A DNA stretch of 43,882 nucleotides from Lachnospiraceae bacterium (GCA_024690885.1 JAILOI010000038.1:1-43882), one strand, 5' to 3'; positions 25,217 through 33,263 are shown, numbered from the stretch's first letter. The notes: generated by a model not told the origin, from the sequence alone. A program made the numbers and translations.

Positions 25217-25580
25217 TCCTTAACCTCCCTTTATACATATTTAACAATTCAGTCGAATGTTTTTACTCTAAAATTACAATACTTCGCATTAAGTGTAATA
25301 TAAATTGCCAAAAAAGTGAAGATGAAAATCCTCGTGTTTTGTAACTTTTGCATTTTTTCGTCATATCCATCGTCAATATTCCGCAGACGCTCACCCAAAA
25401 TATGACCAAATGTTACAGGTCTTTAACGAAGAGGATTAAAATGTGTAATTTTTATACATATATTTATTACATTTTCTGAATTGTATGTAATTTTGTCCAA
25501 CTATTTGAATATTCGAAAGTCAAAGAAAATCTTTTCAACCACTGTTTTTTATCGAGGTTGCACAAAACAAATGTTTCAAC

Positions 25581-25693
25581 TTATCCCCATGGATTTTTCG
25601 CATTGTGTGGATAATGTGGATATCTCCGTTTATAAGTCATTTTTTCGCGTTTTTCCGACGGAAAAAGTGGAAAAAGTTATCCACATATCCACA
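25581..25693. other. Symmetric DnaA-box cluster in a 680-bp gene-free region
   Basis: The region 25217-25898 has no credible gene and is AT-rich. It holds two perfect DnaA boxes facing each other, TGTGGATAA (25606-25614) and TTATCCACA (25677-25685). Each is joined to a second near-match: TGTGGATAT (25615-25623) and ATATCCACA (25685-25693). A further TTATCCCCA lies at 25581-25589. Between them is the perfect palindrome TTTTTCCGACGGAAAAA (25650-25666). This could bind DnaA as a titration or regulatory cluster. It is unlikely to be oriC because dnaA/dnaN are absent and gene direction and base skew do not change here. Confidence 0.6.
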
Positions 25694-25847
25694 CTTTCAA
25701 TTCCCGGCGAGAAAACCGCTTTTGATTTTGTTCAAGTTACCCAAAAACGGGTTTCGAGGCAAAAATCAACTTCCACAAAACTTAATCATATTCTGTCATT
25801 TGTAACATCCTGTGTAATATCTTCTACGATTCCACCCGGTAAGGCAT

Positions 25848-25882
25848 AAAAATACTCCGGGTCACCCATGGTAGCCCGGAGT
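25848..25882 (-). terminator. Terminator of the NlpC/P60 gene
   Basis: ACTCCGGG and CCCGGAGT (25854-25861 with 25875-25882) enclose a further paired ACC/GGT core; TTTTT follows on the minus strand. It starts 16 bases after the gene's stop. Confidence 0.88.
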
Positions 25883-25898
25883 TGTAAGTTCTATCAAA

Positions 25899-27122
25899 TT
25901 AGAAGATTCGGCGTACTGCCAAAATGTCTCTATAGTATACATTGGAGTATGTAATTCCCAAGCTCTCATTCGCTGCATGTACGATTGTGCCGTTGCCTGC
26001 ATAGATTCCAACATGGCCACTGTAACATACGATGTCACCAGGCTGCATATCAGAAGTGCTTACTGCATATCCAACACCACGATCCGCGCTGGAGGAATGT
26101 GGAAGACCAACACCAAACTGAGAATATACACTCATAACGAAACCGGAGCAATCCGTTCCGTTGGTCAAACTAGATCCACCATAGACATATGGATTTCCAA
26201 CGAACTGGCAAGCGTAGTTAACAACTGCAGCACCGGTGGAAGAACCGCTTGGTGCGGAGTAAGACTGGCTGGATTCCTGAGCGGAAGCCTCCTGCGCCTG
26301 TGTAGCAGCTTTCTGCTTTGCAGTGGCCTTCGCAGCTGCTTCCTGTGCAGCCTTCTTCTCAGCTTCTTCTCTGGCAAGACGAGCTTCCTCTTCTGCCTTA
26401 GATTCTGCATATGTATACTCGGTTGCAAGTACAACGAACTCCGTGGATACATATCCATCGCCTTCCTCTGCGGAAACCTTCACCCAACCGGAATCTGCGG
26501 TAGACTCATCAATTACGGTGATGTCATCTCCGTTTGGAAGCATTCCGATTACGGAAGAATCAGTAGACGCCTCTTCACGAATGTACAAGGTCTCGGTATT
26601 TACGGTAGCTACACGACGGGAAGCGGAACGAGCCAGTTCCTCATTGCCTACTACGACGAATTCACACTTTACATATCCGGACTCTACACTTCCGGAGCTA
26701 ATCTGGTACCATCCGTTCTCTTCACCGGATACGGTACAAGCGGAATTGTTATATAACTTACCAACTACATCGCTGTCCTCGGAAGCGGTTGCTCGAATGT
26801 TAACATAATCATTCACCTGAGCAATTCCGATGTTTGCATATTCATTGGCTGCTTCCTCTGCCGTCTCAACCACCTGTGCGGTTGCTTCTACACTTTCGGT
26901 ATCCGTGCTGGATGTATGTACGGACTCGTTAGCATCTGCCACCATATTAGCCAGGGTCAGGTTAATACCGGCCAATGTAGAATAGGAAGTAGATTCTCTT
27001 CCGGATACCACTGCACTTGCTCCGGCTACCGGTGCTGCTACTGCGGTAATTCCGGTTACTGCAGCCAACACACCGGCTGCAATTGCATAGGAAACAATTT
27101 TGTTCTTGTGATTGCGATTCAT
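25899..27122 (-). CDS. Secreted NlpC/P60 peptidoglycan endopeptidase with two SH3b domains
   Basis: A 407-residue exported wall hydrolase. A signal peptide (helix about 10-30, cleaved near AVAAP) is followed by two bacterial SH3 domains (about 95-155 and 165-230, both with the VNIRATASEDSDVV or LYIREEASTDSSVI pattern). Then comes an Ala/Glu/Lys-rich linker (about 238-275) and the NlpC/P60 domain. The catalytic Cys is in GTDCSGFVMSVY and the His residues in YSGHVGIYAG and IVHAAN. It probably cuts within stem peptides. The ATG at 27122 is preferred; GGAGG lies 11 bases upstream. The promoter is consensus and the gene stands alone. Confidence 0.93.
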   Translation of the reverse strand: MNRNHKNKIVSYAIAAGVLAAVTGITAVAAPVAGASAVVSGRESTSYSTLAGINLTLANMVADANESVHTSSTDTESVEATAQVVETAEEAANEYANIGIAQVNDYVNIRATASEDSDVVGKLYNNSACTVSGEENGWYQISSGSVESGYVKCEFVVVGNEELARSASRRVATVNTETLYIREEASTDSSVIGMLPNGDDITVIDESTADSGWVKVSAEEGDGYVSTEFVVLATEYTYAESKAEEEARLAREEAEKKAAQEAAAKATAKQKAATQAQEASAQESSQSYSAPSGSSTGAAVVNYACQFVGNPYVYGGSSLTNGTDCSGFVMSVYSQFGVGLPHSSSADRGVGYAVSTSDMQPGDIVCYSGHVGIYAGNGTIVHAANESLGITYSNVYYRDILAVRRIF

Positions 27123-27201
27123 TGGTAAAATATCCTCCAAATACAAATCAATCTATGATTTAATATATATTACGAATTTGTTACAACTTATTACAAAGGG
27201 T

Positions 27202-27230
27202 ATTATAACAAGATAATATCTGAGTGTCAA
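27202..27230 (-). promoter_or_regulatory. Consensus sigma-A promoter of the NlpC/P60 gene
   Basis: TTGACA (27225-27230) and TATAAT (27202-27207) with a 17-base spacer. The leader of about 73 bases includes an imperfect TTGTAATAAGTTGTAACAA repeat. Confidence 0.92.
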
Positions 27231-27249
27231 GACATTCCAAGAATACTAG

Positions 27250-27281
27250 AAAAAACGGAATCAACCGCCGTTGACTCCGTT
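27250..27281 (-). terminator. Terminator of trxB
   Basis: A 12-position stem with one mismatch or wobble (27254-27265 with 27270-27281), a 4-base loop and TTTTTT on the minus strand. It lies 15 bases after the trxB stop. Confidence 0.88.
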
Positions 27282-27296
27282 TTGTAACAATTTGTA

Positions 27297-28214
27297 TTAT
27301 TTTTGTCCATTGAGATACTTTTCAATAGAAGTAATGGCATTGGCGCCATCTGCAGCAGCCGTAATGACCTGTCGCAACTGCTTGGTTCTAACATCACCGG
27401 CTGCATAAATTCCGGGGATGCTGGTTGCACAATCTTCACCTGCAATCAAATATCCCCTGGCATCCTGTTCCGGCAATCCAGCCATGCCTTCTACATTCGG
27501 ATCGGTTCCAACTGCCATAAAGACACCCTGCAGTGGCAAGGTTGTTTTCTCGCCGGTCTTCTTGTTGCTTAACTGCAAAGCTTCCACAGACATCTTACCA
27601 ACCACTTCATCCACAACGGTATCATAGATGATTTCAATCTTCTCGTTGGCACGTACCTGATCCTGTAATACCGCAGCTCCACGGAACTCATCCCGACGAT
27701 GAATCAAATATACTTTCGAAGCAAAACGGGATAAGAAAATCGCATCTTCTAATGCCACATCCCCGCCACCAACAACGGCCACTTCCTTGTTACGGAAGAA
27801 TGCACCATCACAGGTTGCGCAATAGGAAACACCCATGCCGGTTAATTCCTTCTCGCCCGGAACTCCAAGCTTCCGATGATCGGCTCCAATGGATATGATG
27901 ACCGTCTTCGTCTCCAACTCACCGCCATCGGTGTGGAGCACCTTATAATCCCCACGGTCTTCAATTTCAGATACACTGCCCTGCTGAAATTCAGCACCTA
28001 AGGCCTTGGCGTGTTCCTCGAATTTATCTCCCAGTTCCATACCGCTAATCTTCGGTAATCCCGGGTAGTTGTCCACCTCATATGTCGTTGCAATCTGTCC
28101 ACCACTCATGGGATTATCGGATAATACCAACGTCTTCAATCCGGCACGCATACCGTAAATTGCAGCAGTTAAACCTGCCGGTCCATTTCCAATAATGATT
28201 ACATCGTATAACAT
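27297..28214 (-). CDS. trxB: Thioredoxin-disulfide reductase
   Basis: Uses NADPH to reduce thioredoxin. The 305-residue flavoprotein has the FAD loop IIIGNGPAGLTAAIY near the N terminus, the redox pair CATC (Cys132 and Cys135), the NADPH loop VVGGGDVALEDA and the late FAD motif GIYAAGDVRTKQLRQVITAAADG (split around residues 272-294). The ATG at 28214 is chosen for AGAGAGGAAG upstream. The divergent yjfB-like gene shares the upstream region. No thioredoxin gene is adjacent. Confidence 0.96.
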   Translation of the reverse strand: MLYDVIIIGNGPAGLTAAIYGMRAGLKTLVLSDNPMSGGQIATTYEVDNYPGLPKISGMELGDKFEEHAKALGAEFQQGSVSEIEDRGDYKVLHTDGGELETKTVIISIGADHRKLGVPGEKELTGMGVSYCATCDGAFFRNKEVAVVGGGDVALEDAIFLSRFASKVYLIHRRDEFRGAAVLQDQVRANEKIEIIYDTVVDEVVGKMSVEALQLSNKKTGEKTTLPLQGVFMAVGTDPNVEGMAGLPEQDARGYLIAGEDCATSIPGIYAAGDVRTKQLRQVITAAADGANAITSIEKYLNGQK

Positions 28215-28316
28215 AGGCTCTTCCTCTCTATACTTCATATTGATATTGCAAAATTAAATTGCACAAAATCTAATTAAAGAATACCCTCTTTTTTTCCGTC
28301 TGTCAATCTTTTTTCT

Positions 28317-28343
28317 TATATTCATTTCCTTGCAAGCCGATAT
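28317..28343 (+). promoter_or_regulatory. Sigma-28 (sigma-D) type promoter of the yjfB-like gene
   Basis: TATA (28317-28320), 15 bases, then GCCGATAT (28336-28343). This closely matches the flagellar sigma factor consensus TAAA-N15-GCCGATAT. Transcription would begin near 28350. Confidence 0.8.
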
Positions 28344-28350
28344 ATATCAT

Positions 28351-28364
28351 GTAATAATTATTAC
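28351..28364. promoter_or_regulatory. Perfect 14-bp palindrome at the predicted yjfB-like start site
   Basis: GTAATAATTATTAC reads the same on both strands and coincides with the expected start of transcription. It could be an operator or a 5'-end hairpin; no regulator is identified. Confidence 0.4.
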
Positions 28365-28403
28365 AGTACCTAACAAACGGTTTATCGAATGGAGGTGTGT
28401 CCA

Positions 28404-28604
28404 ATGGATATCGGACGATTATCTATGAACATGTCCCAAGCAGAAGCCCTCGGCCAGATTGGTACCGCCATTATGGCGAAAACCCTCGATTCTGCCGAAG
28501 CGCAAGCTGCCGGTGAAGTTGCAATGCTAGAAAGCATGCCACCGGCTGCGATGGAATTATCCGTCAATCCGGGAATCGGCAGTCAGTTTGACATGTCCGT
28601 GTAG
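28404..28604 (+). CDS. YjfB-like putative motility protein
   Basis: A 66-residue protein starting MDIGRLSMNMSQAEALGQIG, with MAKTLDSAEAQAAGEVAMLE in the middle and the closing NPGIGSQFDMSV. This matches the short YjfB motility family (MDI..LSM.LSQ...Q, then KK.LD.AE, ending near the C terminus in G..IDI). GGAGGTG lies 6 bases before the ATG at 28404. The sigma-28-type promoter supports a link to flagellar genes, although none are nearby. The biochemical role is unknown. Confidence 0.8.
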   Translation: MDIGRLSMNMSQAEALGQIGTAIMAKTLDSAEAQAAGEVAMLESMPPAAMELSVNPGIGSQFDMSV

Positions 28605-28614
28605 GTAAACCAAC

Positions 28615-28644
28615 AAGAAGGTGGCACATCGGTGTCACCTTCTT
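28615..28644 (+). terminator. Terminator of the yjfB-like gene
   Basis: AAGAAGGTG (28615-28623) pairs with CACCTTCTT (28636-28644), followed by a T-rich but interrupted stretch. ridA converges onto it, so it may also slow ridA transcripts. Confidence 0.65.
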
Positions 28645-28651
28645 CTCGTTC

Positions 28652-29026
28652 TTATTTCTCTGCAATTGCTTCAATCTCAAGCATAACATCCTTCGGAAGA
28701 CGTGCAACTTCTACACAGCTTCTGCTTGGATATGGCTCCGGGAAATACTTGGCATATACTTCATTGATGGCACCGAAGTCATTCATCTCCTTGATGAATA
28801 CGGTGGTCTTGATGACCTTGGCCATGGAAGTGCCTGCTGCCTCTAAGAGATTGGACAGGTTCTTGAATGCCTGATCTGCCTGAGCGACAGAGCCTTCCGG
28901 AATCTCGCCGGTTGCCGGAACCACCGGGATAATACCGGAGGTGTAGACAACGTTGCCTACTTCAATAGCCTGAGAATACGGTCCGATTGCGGCCGGTGCC
29001 TGATTGGTTGCGATTACTTTCTTCAT
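28652..29026 (-). CDS. ridA: Rid-family 2-iminobutanoate/2-iminopropanoate deaminase
   Basis: A 124-residue enzyme that hydrolyses reactive enamine/imine products of PLP enzymes. Motifs are APAAIGPYSQAIEVGNVVYTSG near the start (residues 11-32), TTVFIKEMNDF, and PSRSCVEVARLPKD, which includes the conserved Arg. AGAGG precedes the ATG. A TATAAT lies upstream within TTATAATAAGG. Confidence 0.95.
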   Translation of the reverse strand: MKKVIATNQAPAAIGPYSQAIEVGNVVYTSGIIPVVPATGEIPEGSVAQADQAFKNLSNLLEAAGTSMAKVIKTTVFIKEMNDFGAINEVYAKYFPEPYPSRSCVEVARLPKDVMLEIEAIAEK

Positions 29027-29069
29027 AACGATAACCTCTTTTCTTTTCCTTATTATAATCTTCCATATA

Positions 29070-29915
29070 TTATACGGAAGTATTTAGCCGAATCTTGCCA
29101 CCCTCTAATGTAATGTGGCGTTCCTTGTATAAGCGGCCCACTGCGCGCTTGAAGGCGTTCTTGGTCATGCCGGTTTCACGCTTAATGACCTCCGGTGATG
29201 CCTTCTCGGTAAAAGGTAACACACCTCCATAGGACTGCAATAACTCCATCAGCTTCGCCGCATCCACATCCATCTGCAGATAAGACTTCTCACGAATGGA
29301 TAAATCCAGCTTCCCGTCTTCCTTCACATTGGTAACCCGGGCACGTACCACCTGACCCAGGCGGAAATTGGAAACATCTTCAAAGGCCGGTATCATAGCA
29401 GAATATACATCATCCACTGCCACAAACGTTCCGAAGTCATGACCGAACTCATAAATGCGGCCGGTCACATCATCTCCCACCTTGTACGGTGAATCGCAGG
29501 AAAGCATCTCATATAAATGCTTCATGCTGGCACAGAGACGGCCACTCTTATCAATGTATAGACGGACCAAAATCTCATCCTCCGCCTGTACCTTGGCACC
29601 CATCTCCTTATATGGAAGGAACAAATCCTTCTCCAAGCCCCAGTCCAAAAACGCACCGATTTTGGAGACTTCCTTCACACGCAACAGGGCGTATTCCCCC
29701 ATCACAAGCTTGGGTTTCTGACAGGTTGCAATCATGCGATCGTCAGAATCCCGATACAAAAAGACCTCTAGGGTATCACCAAGACGAAGTCCCTGGGGCA
29801 CCTGCTTCTTCGGCAGAAGCACCCGATCCTCATCCCCGGCCTTCTCGGCCAGATATACACCAAAGTCTACTTTCTTAATTACGGTTAGTGTTTGAAACTC
29901 ACCTAATTGGAACAT
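29070..29915 (-). CDS. S1-like RNA-binding protein of the CvfB family
   Basis: A 281-residue protein with tandem S1-like domains (FQTLTVIKKVDFGVYLAEK; LRVKEVSKIGAFLDWGLEKD; YEFGHDFGTFVAVDD) and a C-terminal winged-helix region (VIKRETGMTKNAFKRAVGRL), the CvfB/YitL layout. CvfB proteins influence virulence gene expression in staphylococci; here a general RNA-binding role is more likely. GAGGATGAAAT precedes the ATG. It overlaps the thioesterase gene by 13 bases, so they form one unit. Confidence 0.88.
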   Translation of the reverse strand: MFQLGEFQTLTVIKKVDFGVYLAEKAGDEDRVLLPKKQVPQGLRLGDTLEVFLYRDSDDRMIATCQKPKLVMGEYALLRVKEVSKIGAFLDWGLEKDLFLPYKEMGAKVQAEDEILVRLYIDKSGRLCASMKHLYEMLSCDSPYKVGDDVTGRIYEFGHDFGTFVAVDDVYSAMIPAFEDVSNFRLGQVVRARVTNVKEDGKLDLSIREKSYLQMDVDAAKLMELLQSYGGVLPFTEKASPEVIKRETGMTKNAFKRAVGRLYKERHITLEGGKIRLNTSV

Positions 29916-30637
29916 ATTTCATCCTCATTACTTCTATAAAAATCCATGACGAAGTATAATTCACCCGCGTCATTCAACATCTGAATCTGCATACCGTTGG
30001 GCAAATCGGCACGCTTCACATGAACCACATCTCCAAGCACCGCCTGCTTCTTGTACTCAATGCGCATGCCCCCCAAGCGAAAATCCGGCGGCAATAACGC
30101 AGAGGACTGCTCCACATAGCGCTTGTTGTTCATATGATGATTGGTATCCAACTGCCAATTGGACACCTGAAAATGATACACCTCTTCTAAGTTCTCTGCC
30201 AGCGCAATCTTGCGAGAGCCCCAGGTACCTTCCGGTACCGGATCGATGGTGTAAGCCTCTGCCATCCCCTCCGGGATACGCGCCGGTCTGGCCTTCTGGG
30301 TATCCATATACACCCACAAGGACTTGGCACGAAAATAGGTATGGGTTCCTTCCGGATTCTCTACCGCAAAATAACGCTCTCCAATCATGCCCCGTACATC
30401 CGTCGGCATGGTACGTACCACATAGCAATCTCCATGGGCCGGCAAATCCGTCACCTGAATCTGCCAGGAGGTAACAAACCATCCCCGGTGTGCATCTGCC
30501 AAGCCACGTACCGTATATCCCACATCCTCAGAGTGAAAGGTACAACAATCCTGCAAGCAATTCAAGATACCCTCAATAGATAAGTATCCTCGTTCATTAA
30601 TCTGGCTAAAGGCAACACGCCCGTCCATTGTATACAT
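29903..30637 (-). CDS. Acyl-ACP thioesterase
   Basis: A 244-residue double hot-dog enzyme that releases fatty acids from acyl carrier protein. The N-terminal half has NERGYLSIEGILNCLQDCC and AHRGWFVTSWQI; the C-terminal half carries the catalytic Asn-His region in LDTNHHMNNKRYVEQ. GGAGG lies 6 bases before the ATG. Bacterial members are common in Clostridia. Chain-length preference cannot be read. Confidence 0.92.
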   Translation of the reverse strand: MYTMDGRVAFSQINERGYLSIEGILNCLQDCCTFHSEDVGYTVRGLADAHRGWFVTSWQIQVTDLPAHGDCYVVRTMPTDVRGMIGERYFAVENPEGTHTYFRAKSLWVYMDTQKARPARIPEGMAEAYTIDPVPEGTWGSRKIALAENLEEVYHFQVSNWQLDTNHHMNNKRYVEQSSALLPPDFRLGGMRIEYKKQAVLGDVVHVKRADLPNGMQIQMLNDAGELYFVMDFYRSNEDEICSN

Positions 30638-30704
30638 GGTCTTCCTCCAATCCTAACTAGCCTTATCCTATCACAAAACATGGGAAAAGTCCCAACTGAA
30701 ATCT

Positions 30705-32060
30705 CTAAGTTGCATCCTCCTTAGGCAAGCGCTTCATATACCATAACAAGCATACCACCGAAGCAAAGAAGGTCAACACAAACGCAAGTGGTTGCGCCTC
30801 CTGTATTCCGGCCAATCCCCGCAGTTTCGATAAAATCAAAAGTGCCGGCACCAAGAAAAATCCGCTACGTAAGGACGAGAGCACCGCGGCTCCCACTTTC
30901 CGTCCGGTGCACTGGAAGGTCATCTCCGTAATGACGCTCACCGGCAACGTCGGCAATACCGCCATCTGTAACAAAAGCGCACGATGGGCAATGGCAATTA
31001 CCTTATCATCATCCCGAAACAGTCGAATGATGGTATCCGGCATCTGTACCACCACAAGGGTTGCAAGTGTCATCATCACAAGGCCTATGACCAGGGTAAA
31101 CCAAACTGCTTTCCGCACTCTGGCATATTTCTTGGCCCCATAATTAAAGGCACATACCGGCTGAAATCCTTGACCGGTTCCCAGAGACACGGAAAATACA
31201 AAGAAAACAATACGGCTGACAATACTCATCGCTGCCACGGCCTCGTCCCCATAATCCGCCGCCAACACATTCAATAGAATCGTGGTCAGAGAATTTAGCA
31301 TCTGGCGCAGCAAACTGGGTAAGCCGGTCAGAACGATGTCCGACAGCAAGGACATCCGCAGTTGCAACGAAGCAAGGGAAATATGTGTTGTGGTTTTGCC
31401 ACGCAAAAACATGGAAAGCAAAATGCTCCAACTGATAATCTGGCTTAAGCAAGTGGATAAGCCGGCACCTGCAATGCCCATATGCAGTCCAAACATCAAC
31501 ACATAGTCTCCTGCAATATTCAACAAGCTTCCGGTCAACAGCCCCACCATACCGTACGCTGCCTTGCCTTCGTAGCGCAGGATATTGTTCATGGTAAAAC
31601 TGGTGGTCATAAAAGGCGATGCAATCAAAATATAGCGGATATACGTCTTCGCATAAGGCGCAATGGTGGGTGTACTGCCTAACCACATCACCAGGGGATT
31701 CAAAAACAACATGCCCAGGATGCCAATTACAAGGCCCATAAACAAAGAACAAAAAAATCCCGTAGAAGCCGTATGAATCGCCTTATCTACCTCTCGATTG
31801 CCCAATCGCCTGGAAATAATGCTTCCGCTTCCCTGTCCAAAAAGAAAGCCAAAAGCCTGAATGATGGCCATAAAGCCAAAGACAACGCCAACCGCACCAC
31901 TGGCCGAAGTTCCCAAACGTCCCACAAAGGCCGTATCCACCACGTTGTAAATATTGGTGATCAACATCGTGATAATGGTTGGAATTGAAAGTGTAATAAT
32001 CAAACGCCAGACCGGAGTCCGGGTCATCTTCTGAAACTGTAATTCTGTTTGTTCACTCAC
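30705..32060 (-). CDS. MATE-family multidrug/cation exporter
   Basis: A 451-residue membrane protein with twelve predicted helices in two similar halves. N-terminal TPVWRLIITLSIPTIITMLI, then GRLGTSASGAVGV and the GQGSGSIISRRLGNREVDKA loop identify the MATE fold; the second half repeats it with GTGQGFQPVCAFNYGAKKY. The start is GTG at 32058-32060 with AGGAGC about 12 bases upstream; an ATG 36 bases later is a possible alternative. Substrate unknown. It follows the next gene upstream by 21 bases. Confidence 0.92.
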   Translation of the reverse strand: MSEQTELQFQKMTRTPVWRLIITLSIPTIITMLITNIYNVVDTAFVGRLGTSASGAVGVVFGFMAIIQAFGFLFGQGSGSIISRRLGNREVDKAIHTASTGFFCSLFMGLVIGILGMLFLNPLVMWLGSTPTIAPYAKTYIRYILIASPFMTTSFTMNNILRYEGKAAYGMVGLLTGSLLNIAGDYVLMFGLHMGIAGAGLSTCLSQIISWSILLSMFLRGKTTTHISLASLQLRMSLLSDIVLTGLPSLLRQMLNSLTTILLNVLAADYGDEAVAAMSIVSRIVFFVFSVSLGTGQGFQPVCAFNYGAKKYARVRKAVWFTLVIGLVMMTLATLVVVQMPDTIIRLFRDDDKVIAIAHRALLLQMAVLPTLPVSVITEMTFQCTGRKVGAAVLSSLRSGFFLVPALLILSKLRGLAGIQEAQPLAFVLTFFASVVCLLWYMKRLPKEDAT

Positions 32061-32081
32061 CGTAATCAGAAAGCTCCTGTT

Positions 32082-32498
32082 CTACTTCCCATGCTTCATA
32101 TTACGATACAGTCGATATACCTCTTCCTCAACGAAATTCTGGTATGTCTCCGGCTCGAACCGCATGCGACGCATAAGATGAATATATTCGATTTTGCCAC
32201 GCTCATCCGGAAGCAAAAACTTCTCACCCTGCATCAGTACATAGAGATCCGCCGTAGGAATCGCAAAGAAATCGTCCATGGTGGCCACACCGCCCAACAA
32301 ACGATCCAAAACATCACGAGGATAACTCTCATGCAGGCGCCAAAAGGCCTCCCGTCCCTCTCCGGCTTCCACCATCTCGTACAGCTCCTGTGGGATGGTT
32401 ACCCGGATGAATTCCTTGGCATAGGATGCAGCCTCACTGTATTGTTTCTGCTCGCACAAATCAAATGCAGTTTGATCTAATTCCTTTTCCCAGTCCAT
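32082..32498 (-). CDS. Hypothetical acidic protein
   Basis: A 138-residue soluble, Glu-rich protein that I do not recognise. It is mostly alpha-helical by composition, with YSEAASYAKEFIRVTIPQEL and RLLGGVATMDDFFAIPTADL (about 86-105) and a basic-acidic C-terminal half. No membrane segment or Cys motif is present. GGGGAG lies before the ATG at 32498. It lies upstream of the MATE gene and may be co-transcribed with it. Confidence 0.75.
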   Translation of the reverse strand: MDWEKELDQTAFDLCEQKQYSEAASYAKEFIRVTIPQELYEMVEAGEGREAFWRLHESYPRDVLDRLLGGVATMDDFFAIPTADLYVLMQGEKFLLPDERGKIEYIHLMRRMRFEPETYQNFVEEEVYRLYRNMKHGK

Positions 32499-32576
32499 AC
32501 AAAACTCCCCGTGGTTTTATTGTACTTCTTGTTCTCTATTGTATCCTAACTCCCCAACAAGGGGAAGTGGCAGATA

Positions 32577-32585
32577 TGTTATAAT
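32577..32585 (+). promoter_or_regulatory. Extended -10 promoter of the 32609 gene
   Basis: TGTTATAAT with no clear -35 box. A small TCCCC/GGGGA hairpin lies just upstream (32551-32565). Leader length is about 18 bases with AGGAGGT. Confidence 0.65.
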
Positions 32586-32608
32586 AATAGAAAAAAGGAG
32601 GTCATAAC

Positions 32609-32902
32609 ATGGAAGATTTCTCTTTTGCATCCGAGCCAAAACCAACCAGTGATGAACTGTCCTTGTCCGTATCCGGCATCTGCCAACGGGATGGCAAAAA
32701 GATTGCCTACGTCACCTTCAGTGATGCAACCCGCAGTGCAGAGGGCGAAATTCCAGCATGTGTCATTACCAAAAACCAGGGCTTCAGTGAATCCGAAGTG
32801 TTGGATTTGCAACAATACATGCAGGATAACTTAGACACACTAAAAGCAATGTCTGCAAAAATCAATCCCCTAGACGCCTTCTTGGGACGCACCGGCGATT
32901 AA
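32609..32902 (+). CDS. Small hypothetical protein
   Basis: A 97-residue acidic protein, not recognised. It has a beta-rich first half (SVSGICQRDGKKIAYVTFSD, then EGEIPACVITKN) and a helical second half (SESEVLDLQQYMQDNLDTLK). The start is well supported: AGGAGGT is 7 bases upstream and a promoter precedes it. The last 33 bases overlap the end of the convergent GIY-YIG gene. It is one of few plus-strand genes here. Confidence 0.8.
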   Translation: MEDFSFASEPKPTSDELSLSVSGICQRDGKKIAYVTFSDATRSAEGEIPACVITKNQGFSESEVLDLQQYMQDNLDTLKAMSAKINPLDAFLGRTGD

Positions 32903-33133
32903 GGCTTCCTTCTGCTTGCGCGTCAAATGCTTGATGGCCCATTCGCGGCTCATGGCCTCTTCTTTCGTCTCATACTCCTCGTGATAAACCAATGTCACCG
33001 GAGTTCTTGTTTTGGTGTATTTCGCACCCTTCTTCTCGTTGTGTGCCTTCACCCGCTTCTCTAAATCCGTAGTATAACCGGTATAGTAGGTATCATCTGC
33101 ACAGTGAACGATATAGGTGTAGTGTTTCTTCAT
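32870..33133 (-). CDS. GIY-YIG domain endonuclease-like protein
   Basis: An 87-residue protein with the complete compact GIY-YIG domain: YTYIVHCADDTYYTGYTTDL contains the paired motif, the Arg follows in EKRVKAHNEKKGAKYTK, and the Glu is in YETKEEAMSREWAIK. It belongs to the UPF0213/YhbQ-like group; its substrate is unknown. Two starts are possible, ATG 33133 and ATG 33142. The extended -10 box ends 6 bases before the latter, so the mRNA has almost no leader. The frame continues open into the tRNA-Gln but that part is not coding. Confidence 0.88.
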   Translation of the reverse strand: MKKHYTYIVHCADDTYYTGYTTDLEKRVKAHNEKKGAKYTKTRTPVTLVYHEEYETKEEAMSREWAIKHLTRKQKEALIAGASQEGV

Positions 33134-33148
33134 CGTATCCATAGCCTT

Positions 33149-33157
33149 ATTATAACA
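33149..33157 (-). promoter_or_regulatory. Extended -10 promoter of the GIY-YIG gene
   Basis: TGTTATAAT immediately after the terminator of tRNA-Gln. Six bases (AAGGCT) separate it from the first possible ATG. Confidence 0.6.
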
Positions 33158-33185
33158 AAAAGCTTCAGTCAATTGACTGAAGCTT
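33157..33185 (-). terminator. Terminator of tRNA-Gln
   Basis: A perfect 26-bp palindrome (33160-33185; arms AAGCTTCAGTC and GACTGAAGCTT around AATT), followed by T residues on the minus strand, 6 bases after the tRNA. Confidence 0.85.
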
Positions 33186-33190
33186 AAAAG

Positions 33191-33263
33191 CTGCCCCACA
33201 AGGATTCGAACCTTGGTAATGACGGAGTCAGAGTCCGTTGCCTTACCGCTTGGCGATGGGGCA
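33191..33263 (-). tRNA. tRNA-Gln(CTG)
   Basis: Acceptor arms TGCCCCA and TGGGGCA pair fully with discriminator G. Anticodon stem ACGGA/TCCGT holds loop CTCTGAC, anticodon CTG. The T-arm is CAAGGTTCGAATCCTTG. Length 73 bases, no CCA encoded. It decodes CAG. Confidence 0.96.

Noticed and set aside
25481-25849. A plus-strand 122-residue reading frame in the DnaA-box region
   Set aside because: No ribosome site, unusual composition, no family pattern, and it is translated through the palindromic DnaA boxes and into the terminator of the NlpC gene.
25217-25898. Chromosomal replication origin
   Set aside because: DnaA boxes are present but dnaA, dnaN, rpmH and gyrase genes are absent, and neither gene direction nor base skew switches here.
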